A stretch of 64,000 nucleotides of DNA from Baylisascaris procyonis (taxonomy: Eukaryota > Nematoda > Chromadorea > Rhabditida > Ascarididae), in NCBI GenBank assembly GCA_037389465.1, contig JAZARR010000272.1, forward strand, positions 552,501-616,500, written 5' to 3'. This document shows positions 52,901 through 61,900 of the stretch, in pieces (position 1 is the first letter of the stretch; each line of letters opens with the position of its first letter). Both the position numbers and the translations under genes were made by a program. The notes under the pieces are model-generated. The model searched no databases. It saw only the letters and a program-made list of their open reading frames with translations, and had not been told where the DNA came from.

Positions 52901-55900
52901 GTAATATACAAAGCAGGCGAAAGAATTAATCACAAGGAGAGGCCGGTGCGCGAAAGCGCAGGATTTTGTGAGCCTGTTGGCTCTGTTGCCTGTGGCCGCT
53001 ATGAGCGGCCGCCGAACTTCTATTTGGTGCCTTGTTGGCACCCGCGACGGTTCCCTTTTTGGAGCGATTGCTCCGGAGTAGCGTTTTTGGGTCCTTTGAC
53101 CCAGCAATACTTGGACGGATAACTTGTCCGTCCGCTGGTCCCGACTGACTTCGAATCCTTCGATGCCCACTTATATGCATGGAGATCGTCTGGAGATAAC
53201 GCGGCTTGCTCATCCGTTGGGAACCAACGGAGATGCAAGTCTTCGGTAGGAAGGGAGAGTGCTTAGCGGTCAGAGGAAACGGCATCATGGGCTACATGGA
53301 CATCACGTGCAGCAGGGAGTGCATGGCTGACTCACCTGCTACGCGATTTCCAAAACATAGCCGTTTCCTTTCTTCACGGCTTTTTTCTTCTTTTCTTTTC
53401 TCACTTCGCGACATTCGCGACACTCCCCTGGAGGAACTTGCCGTGGATGCAGACCTGCTCGTCTGCGGACGTACCACTTGGGAAGGGACCGTGGAACGCG
53501 GTTTCGTTCGCGTAGGTTCGCGGACTTCTTCCCGTCGTTTTGACCGTTTGGAAGGTGTGGACCGATGTTCCGATGAGCTGCTGTAGGCATCATCGTCTCC
53601 TCGTGGGGTACGTGGTATCCATTGTTCCGAATCTTCGGAAGAAGAGCGATGGTATTTCGGTGTCGGCGAATCTTTTGCCCTTTTCCGTGGACGGGGTTCT
53701 GATACCGTTTGTGCGGGTGGGTGCTGTAACTGCGGCTGTTGTGGCACTTTATAGAGCCGTACGGTGTGTCCGTAATAGTTCTGGGGAAAGCTGTAGCACC
53801 GTTTATATTCCAACACAAACGGAACTCCTTTGATCTCCAGCTCTGCTGTTCGAATTCGTTCGAATAATCGTTTTTCCGGGTAAATTAGTTCCTGTGAGGG
53901 TCTTTCTCGTACGAATCGGGCATCTTTCTTCTGCTGTGGCGTGAGACCAATGTGCCACCACTGGATGAAGTTGGACATCCTGCAAGGGGACGAACGTTAC
54001 TACCGAAATTTGCGATGTTCTCTGTCATAGCCAAACGCTTTTTGGCAACCGGTTGGTGCCTCATGAATACATTGGCGCGACATTTGTCGCAGAAAAATAA
54101 CTTGTGCAACAATTGTTGCAACGGTTAATTAAGCGGCTAAGTGAGAATAACTAATGAGAAAGGGTGCGGAAATATTAAGACAGTTCACAGAAGATAGCTG
54201 AAGAAGTAGAAAGGTTGTTCCTTATTGAGTCGAGTAGAATAGGGAAGGTAACATGGGTGGCGAATAATGGCTTTGTGTGTTGCCTTCAACTTTTTGTATT
54301 TGCCCTGATTCGGGTTCGACTGGTGGTTGACTCTCGGTCGGCTTTTCTGATTCATTGTTCGCGTTGACCGCTTTCAGCTGGATGACAACGTTACTTGTCA
54401 GCCGTTTTCTCCGACAAATGCTTAAGCAGCCTAGGGCATGAATCACCCACAGCATGGCGAGCAATACGAGGAATGCGGCGATTCCGAGTGAGATTGCTTT
54501 CCACTTCGCTGCGATTGATTGAAGCACGTTTGCAATGTCCGCGGTGCTCATTTCGTTTTCATGACCAAGTTCCTGCAGAAACTCCTCTATCGGACTCTTA
54601 GCATCGTGAGGTGAGGTGTGACTGATGGGAAGCGAACTTGAGAATTGCTTTTGATCAAGACGATCCAAAACGAGTCCAATCAACTCGCTGGACGGATCTA
54701 ACGGTTTGGTCGCGTTGAAGACAACTGATTGTTCATCTTTTGTTAGGTAATATAAGGGGTTTGATGGAAGTTTCTCGGAAGTACTTAGGCTTTCTTTCCA
54801 AGGGCAACGAATCTGGCGTGATTCCAGTACCAAGTCGTGTGTGATTGGTTCGACAAAGGCGAGGGTATTTCCGACCATCACCGGCATCTCTTCATAACAC
54901 AGGTCCCCGACCCTATGATTGGCATATTCCTTCGTGATAACTGCAGGCAAGCACTTTGTGATTAGGAGTTGATCTCCTGCGTGGTGAGCAGCGACATCAT
55001 TGCGTCCCATTAGTAGTCGTACAGCAGCTGTTGCATCCTTGATGCTCAGCCATCGCAAGATTCGGATGAACATGTTTCTTGTTTCGCACCATTTCTGCGC
55101 GTTGTGTGCCATCGCTGTATCGTACAAGCATTGCAGTCGAGGGTTTTCTGGGTCGCGTTGCTGGCCAAGTTTCTCTTGGAGGAAGGAATAAGTGTATCCT
55201 GTTTCCTCAATTTTCCGTAGGGAATCCTCCGGCACGTGAAAGGAAAGAACGAAATCGTTCTCCATGAACATTGGCTCACGTATGTTGCACTGTGAGATCT
55301 CTTGGTTCTGCTGCTTAACGCGAATAAAGCTAGACTGAATAGCGTCGACTAGAACCTCATTATCGGTTAGTTTTGCTGCGTAAACTTCGAGAAGTTCATA
55401 GCGGCAACTATGAGAGAAGGCGTCGTAACTCCAGACTATAGTTTCGTGTTCAGTGTAGCATCGGTTAGATTGCGGAATGCATCCTTTTGTTCTTGTTAAG
55501 GCTGCAAGAGGGCGTGTGCCGTCTAGGAACGCGATTGTCCCCTCTTCGAGGATATAGTTCGCAGTGGTTTCGCAGCGTGTACCAAAAAATGCGAACGAGA
55601 ATGAAGTCGCGCGATTGGTGGACCATTTGGATGAATTGCCAATCTGGAATAAAATGTCGTTGCCGCGGCGTTTGTAGAGGTGTAGAGAAATGCATAAAGT
55701 GCGGGCTATGGGGCTAACGATTGTGGTGTCGTTTGTCACTTGTAAGCTCCAGCGCATGAATGCCCAGGTACAAATCGTGCGTTCAACTTTCGAGCAGTAT
55801 GTGGCATTAATCGCGACCAGTGTTCTGCGGTAATGGCTACGCGCTGAGTACGGTATTCTGTCGCGACACGTTTCGTGCAGTTTTGTTCTTCAGGAAAGGG

Positions 55901-58900
55901 AAGGTAAGCTCCTATGTGTCGATAAGGGCATATTTGTGTAGTTATGGCGACGGTTATATTCGTACTCATCAGGAACGTCACCATTAGTAGCAGGAAGAAT
56001 GGGATCGCGTATTTTCCCATAAGCCTGTTGGAATTGATATTCACAGCATGTGCCACTACGGCATGAGTCGATTTGCTAGTTGCCTCAGGAGTAGGGTCTC
56101 GTTCGTTGGCTACTGCCAAGGGATTGGGGATGTGTGGGTGCTTGGTCGGTTCTGGTACATCGCCATCGACTTCTAGGGACTCGTCTTCTCTGTTGATTCC
56201 CAGTGCATCCGAGGACCAGAGATGTTCCACTCTGAATTGTATACCGCCGACTAGAACAGAGGACGTTTGTAGTTGCGGTTTGGGATTAAAGTGAGCTGGC
56301 ACGTGGCCACGGCCACCGATTAATAGACCGAGACCGGAATCGTACAGAGTGAAGCCGGAATCCAGGTGTTGGATGACACGTGGATTTACTATGGGCATAA
56401 AGTTGGATCCAATAAGCAGATCTGGGGCGTCACAATAGATGGGTATAGGAAGCTCCTGTTGGTTTGTTTGTTTGAGAGCCGGCAGATCCCTTTCCATGAC
56501 GTTTGCGTGAAGAAAAGGTTCTGTTATTTGGGGCAATGTGCGTGCTTCGATAACGTATCGTGATCCGTCAGTAAGTTGTACGCCCAGTTTCACTGTGGCA
56601 CTTGTGAAGGCGTTGCCATCGGTGTCGCCTACTCCATGAATAATCAGACGGCCATAGTTCTTTCGTTCGAGACCTAATCGCGTGGCTAGTTTTTCAGAGA
56701 CGAATGAGCTTTGACTCCCTTGGTCCAAGAACGTCTTGGCTCTTCTTACTGTCTGAGGGAGGAGTGGGTTGTATATTTTGGCCGTTTGCCATAAGAGAAG
56801 AGGAATTTTTCTATCGTTTGACTTGTCACGATCCTCGACATGTATTGAGCCAGTGACCTCGTCGTTTGAAGGGCACGCTTGGGCTGCGGCACTTGTCGTC
56901 ACGTCTTGCGTATGATCCTTTGGAGAACGTGCAGTGCATAAAAGTGAATGATGAGTTCCACTGCAAGTCTTGCATGTCCTCGAATCCGGGCATGTGGAAG
57001 CTATGTGATTTTTTTTTTGAGGCATCGAAAACATAGCAATAATTCTGTCGCTCGCATCCGACGGTCTGCAACCGTTTTGTATCGATTACATTCCTTGTTG
57101 AGGTGTTGACCGCCTCAAAATATGCAGGGAGTGAGCGTTCTTCTGGATGAACGTTCGTTAGTCAGCGGTGGTGTTGTATGACGGCTTCCAACTGTGCCGA
57201 CAAGAGCTGACGTATGGCGTATAGGCGTTTGTCGCGATGGAGGGCCATAGTTGGGTCTAGGCGCAGTGTCTCTTCTTTGGAATTCCATCGTACTTCTTCT
57301 ATCACCTGGTCGGACATAGTTATGATTTCGGAACGATATACGCTGACAATCGAGTGGGGTCTGTAGGTCTCGATTTGGTTGTACATTGCTTAGCAATTTT
57401 GCGACTGCTAATAGCGCTTTGCAGAAATTTTCCGCCGTGTTTCCAGGATGCTTTTCTTGTTCTGTTCGCAACATAAGGCGAGTTTCTTCCGTGAGGTGCT
57501 CTTCGAGCGCGAAAAGTACATTAGGGTGGTCGGGATCGATGTTTGCCAAGTGCATTTGATGAATTAAACGCGTCGCGTCGTTGTGAAATCGAAGGAGATC
57601 CGATCCTGTATGAAGCGGGCTGCGCAGGCGACGAAGGTCCACATGAAGCTGTCGACCGAGGGCCTCAATGTCACCAAATTGGAGCTTAAGAGCCTTAACG
57701 ACCGCTGAGTAGCTGCCTGCATCACGATGATATCCCGAAGCGACTGCTTTTGCTTTGCCTCGTAGACACCCAAGGAGATAGGCTAGTTTTTCAACGTCGG
57801 ATAGGTTTGGCTGATTGTCGATCGTTGCTGAAAACAAATCCCAAAATCCCAACCAGTCACAGGGATTTCCATCGAACGTAGGTAGTTCGAGTTGAGGGAG
57901 GCGAAGAGATGAGTTTCGCTGTTGGTTATTTTGCTGAAAAGGTGAACTTGTTGATGCCGACATGTTGTCGAGGGTACTGCTGAGGTCTTCCTCGAAGAAT
58001 TGTAGTTTATCCGTCGCTATTTGTACACGGCTAATCGTAGCTTGTAGTCCATCGGGGCTGTTTGTGGCTAACTCGAATGCGGCGAGTTCTGCGTTGATTT
58101 GCTCTTGCGAATCCTTAGGGCCGAAGGAGCGAACAATTTTAATCCATTCATCGTATAAGGATTGAAGTCTCTGTAAACGCGTCTCAAGTTGTCGTCGGGT
58201 TGTGTTAGCCATTCGTCGTTGACGACGAAGTGACTCTACTTGGGAGGTTATAGGCTCACTGTCATTAATGACGTATTTGAGGAGAGTTTCGGTTTGGTTA
58301 AGGAGGGAAATGCAATCGGCGATTGCTGTTGGCGCTTGAAGGGCCAGGTAAGCTGACTTTAAGGGTAGTCCAGATTTTTGTGCCATTGCACTGCGGTCGG
58401 GTTCGTTCACTTAGCGGTGCCGACGCACCATGTAGGGGAAAGGGGGGAGAGGAGGGGATGGGAAAGAGGGGGGCCTGCGGAGGAAGAGGAAGGGAAGGGG
58501 TGGTTCAGTGGGGGTAATACACAAAGCAGGCGAAAGAATTAATCACAAGGAGAGGCCGATGCGCGAAAGCGCAGGATTTTGTGAGCCTGTTGGCTCCGTT
58601 GCCTGTGGCCGCTATGAGCGGCCGCCGAACTTCTATTTGGTGCATTGTTGGCACCCGCGACGGTTCCCTTTTTGGAGCGATTGCTCCGGAGTAGCGTTTT
58701 TGGGTCCTTTGACCCAGCGATACTTGGACGGATAACTTGTCCGTCCGCTGGTCCCGACTGACTTCGAATCCTTCGATGACCACTTATATGCATGGAGATC
58801 GTCTGGAGATAACGCGGCTTGCTCATCCGTTGGGAACCAACGGAGATGCAAGTCTTCGGTAGGAAGGGAGAGTGCTTGGCGGTCAGAGGAAACGGCATCA

Positions 58901-61900
58901 TGGGCTACATGGACATCACGTGCAGCAGGGAGTGCATGGCTGACTCACCTGCTACGCGATTTCCAAAACATAGCCGTTTCCTTTCTTCACGGCTTTTTTT
59001 CTTCTTTTCTTTTCTCACTTCGCGACATTCGCGACAGGATCTTTACTACACGCAAACGCTCCGATTGTATTTTTCTTCTACTTTTTTGCCCCTCCCTCTT
59101 CCCCCCTCCTCCCTCATTTCTATCGGCTTACCTGCTGAGTGGTCGATAGCGCAGAAAGAATCGAAGGGAAAATGCTAGTATGGGTCGATTCGATGTTTCT
59201 GAACGACATTCATATGAACTTACTTAAGAGAGACGTTGATGCATCATGCATGATTCAAGAAAAACACTGTTCGACTTATAATTTATAGGCAGTGACCAAA
59301 TAGTACGAAAGCAATCTCTAAACAATCTAATATAGACATCTCAGATGCATTACTAATAAGTGCACGTATATGCAACCGAGAAATTATTTATCCTTCGCTT
59401 TATGGGAGTTACTTCTTTTTGCTGTTCACAAGTTGCAAACAGTTTGGAATAGATTCCACTTAAATGTTGACTGTGAAAAAGTAGTACTGAACATAAGGAT
59501 AAATCCTTTCTTGCATTGATTTCGTATTAAGCTCTACAAGGTTGTTAGCTATGTCTTCCTATCGCCATTAAACATACCCAGCAATATCGTTAGAAGGTGA
59601 TTATTCATTATGGTATTTGATTTGTTTACTTGTCGTTATGGTATTAAGCACATCGTTGCTGCTTTTTCCAAATATGTTCTAAGGCAGAAATATTTTAGCA
59701 TAGTAATATTGTTCTTTAATTAGTTATATTATGCCTATTCCATATAAGATGATAATGCTATAACCATCAGAAATAAATACTCGATTTTTTTCATATTTGA
59801 GGTCGCACGCTTCACGAAATAAGCCTCGATGAAAGTATTCGATACAAACCTGGAGATCAGGTCGCTTTTTTGATGGAATCGTCTGTTATATAATACCCTC
59901 CCCCCCCCCCCAGATCGAATTCTCTCGCTCATTGGGTCGTCGTATTACGTCGGAATCTTTTTGCGATCACAAGATGTCTTAATCCAACAATCCCACCGAA
60001 TGTCATCGCTTTATTCTACTTCGTTTTTGTTGAAATGGAATGCTTATTTAGGCGAACTAATGTGGCCTAGTAGCATAAGTTACGGCTAACAAAAGTGGCT
60101 TTTGTTAGATTGCACTTTTGTCGCGATGTGAGGGAATTGATTCAGACTTTGTGGAGCTTTAGTTTTCTTTTCTCCCTGCTTTCAGTTCTTGCCTTTCCTT
60201 ACTTCTTTGGTGCTTCAACGTAGATAAAAGTGAAACTTTCGTGTTTTGGAGTGATGATCGTCAGGCATAATATGAACTCCCTAAGAGCTCCTGGCAACAA
60301 GTGTAGGATTCGAAAACACTTCCATAAGAGCAGCATAAGTGGACTTATTTTTGGGCTCAGTGAAGTTTCGTTTTGCATGTGCACAACATTTGTGCAAGTT
60401 TTGACTGGTGGGGATGAGTGCAAACGGGCATATAAGTGTCATGATTAGGGGGCAACGAACGCATGATCCTTTATTATGACTCGAGGGACCTCTGACCGTA
60501 AGGTGGCATCACGAACTATTTCGGAAGATTTATTGGTTGATGTTGTTTTGCACTGGTAAATTCATAATCATATCAAGTGCAAATATGCGTAATGCAACTC
60601 ATTTGAGGTCGAAGCGTGGCTGAACCGTGTGTTATGTTTGGATGCAACCAGTTCGCATCGGCTCGCGTCCGGAATGACACCGCCTAAATACTGTCAACTG
60701 TTAGTTTTCCATCGATTTTCTTTTTCTTTCAAATCAAGTCATGCAACAATTTACGGATGTGAATAAAGGGCTTTGATAATTCAGCGATAAAATTCCCTTT
60801 TTGTTGGTCTGGATATGCAGTGAGTGAATGGGGAAGTATTTGGGATAACTAAACACTCTTATTAGTCAGTTTGCAACAGAATTACAGATTAATCCTGTGT
60901 TGCGGAAACGTTGAATTACTATATTCAATTTGAAAATTGGTGTTTCTATAGTTGAAATTAAAAACAGATGTGTACGGCCAGTGAACTTTCCTGAGTAAGC
61001 TCGGAGGTTTTAGCGTCATGAGAGCAATAATTCCTTCCCACCCTGTGTCCCACCTCCCCCTTCTCTCTTTCTTTTTCTTTCCAACTCTTTCTACTTACAT
61101 CTTTTGACCACATTCTCCCTTTGAGTCTTAGTTATTGTTGCTGAAAATATGGTTAGGTGGAGGGGAGGGGAGTAGACCCGCCAGAAATGAATTTCGACCT
61201 TCATGAAGTCAAGGGCAGTCATTGCAGTTTGCTAGCTTTCCTTGTTTAATTAAACTTGCCCCATGCACCGCTGAGAAGTGCTTACTAATTAAACGTTTCA
61301 TTAACTCTTTTTATCTTGTTGTTTTCTTTGTCATTTATATGTTGTCATACCGATTTTTTTGTGCAAATATAAAAGTATTTCGATATTGAGCGCATATTAT
61401 CTTTGCAGTTTTGCGCAATTCGATCTCTTTCAGCCTCTATGTTAATCGCGATACACTCTTCTCATTCCACAAGGCTTCCGAGGCGTTTCTACATAATCTC
61501 ATGTCGATTTATGTTGCAGCGCATTATAAAAATTCACCAAATGACTTACAGGTATTCATCGACGTTTTTTAATTATACCTACACGTTCGACAGGGGTGAG
61601 GACTATGCCCACAAGCTGGTTCCCCATTTGTGTTGAATATATCACTAATGTTAATTATATGGCTTATGAGTGTTTTGGTAGCTTGTTCAATTATTTTCAT
61701 TGGTGTTTTTGTGCTAGTCTTGGGTATGTTTTGGCTGATCGTTTTAACATGTAACGATCAAAGTGAACTCCGATAGTCTCATTGCAGAAAATTTAAGAAA
61801 TTAGGGGCATTTGGAGGCTGTGCTGTAATGTCCTTGTATATTGCATACTTCTTCTGTTGCAAAGTTTTCTTTAACTACTGCATAATTACTGCAAATCTTG

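Larger units (their letters stand above)
52819..59036 (-). mobile_element. BEL/Pao LTR element 2 (gag-pro-env plus accessory ORF, pol deleted)
   Basis: A 6.2-kb element antisense in NAT10 intron 9, flanked by the GGATC duplication (52814-52818 and 59037-59041). LTRs of 604 and 606 bp differ at roughly ten positions by eye. Order on the minus strand: 5' LTR, primer-binding site, gag, zinc knuckles, protease, a short piece of the RT start (LWSSDALGI), then at once the env signal peptide, env, an extra ORF and the 3' LTR. No RT, RNase H or integrase sequence remains. Gag has a TGA and a frameshift in the knuckles, and env a frameshift near 55.85 kb. It is a different lineage from element 1, judging by LTRs and proteins, but shares its architecture and the type of deletion. 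Confidence 0.9.

Noticed and set aside
52808..53288. Overlapping ORFs on both strands in the element 2 LTRs (repeated at 58505-58901)
   Set aside because: They recur only because the LTRs are duplicated, and they lie on both strands. Only the accessory ORF that reaches into the LTR from inside the element was kept.
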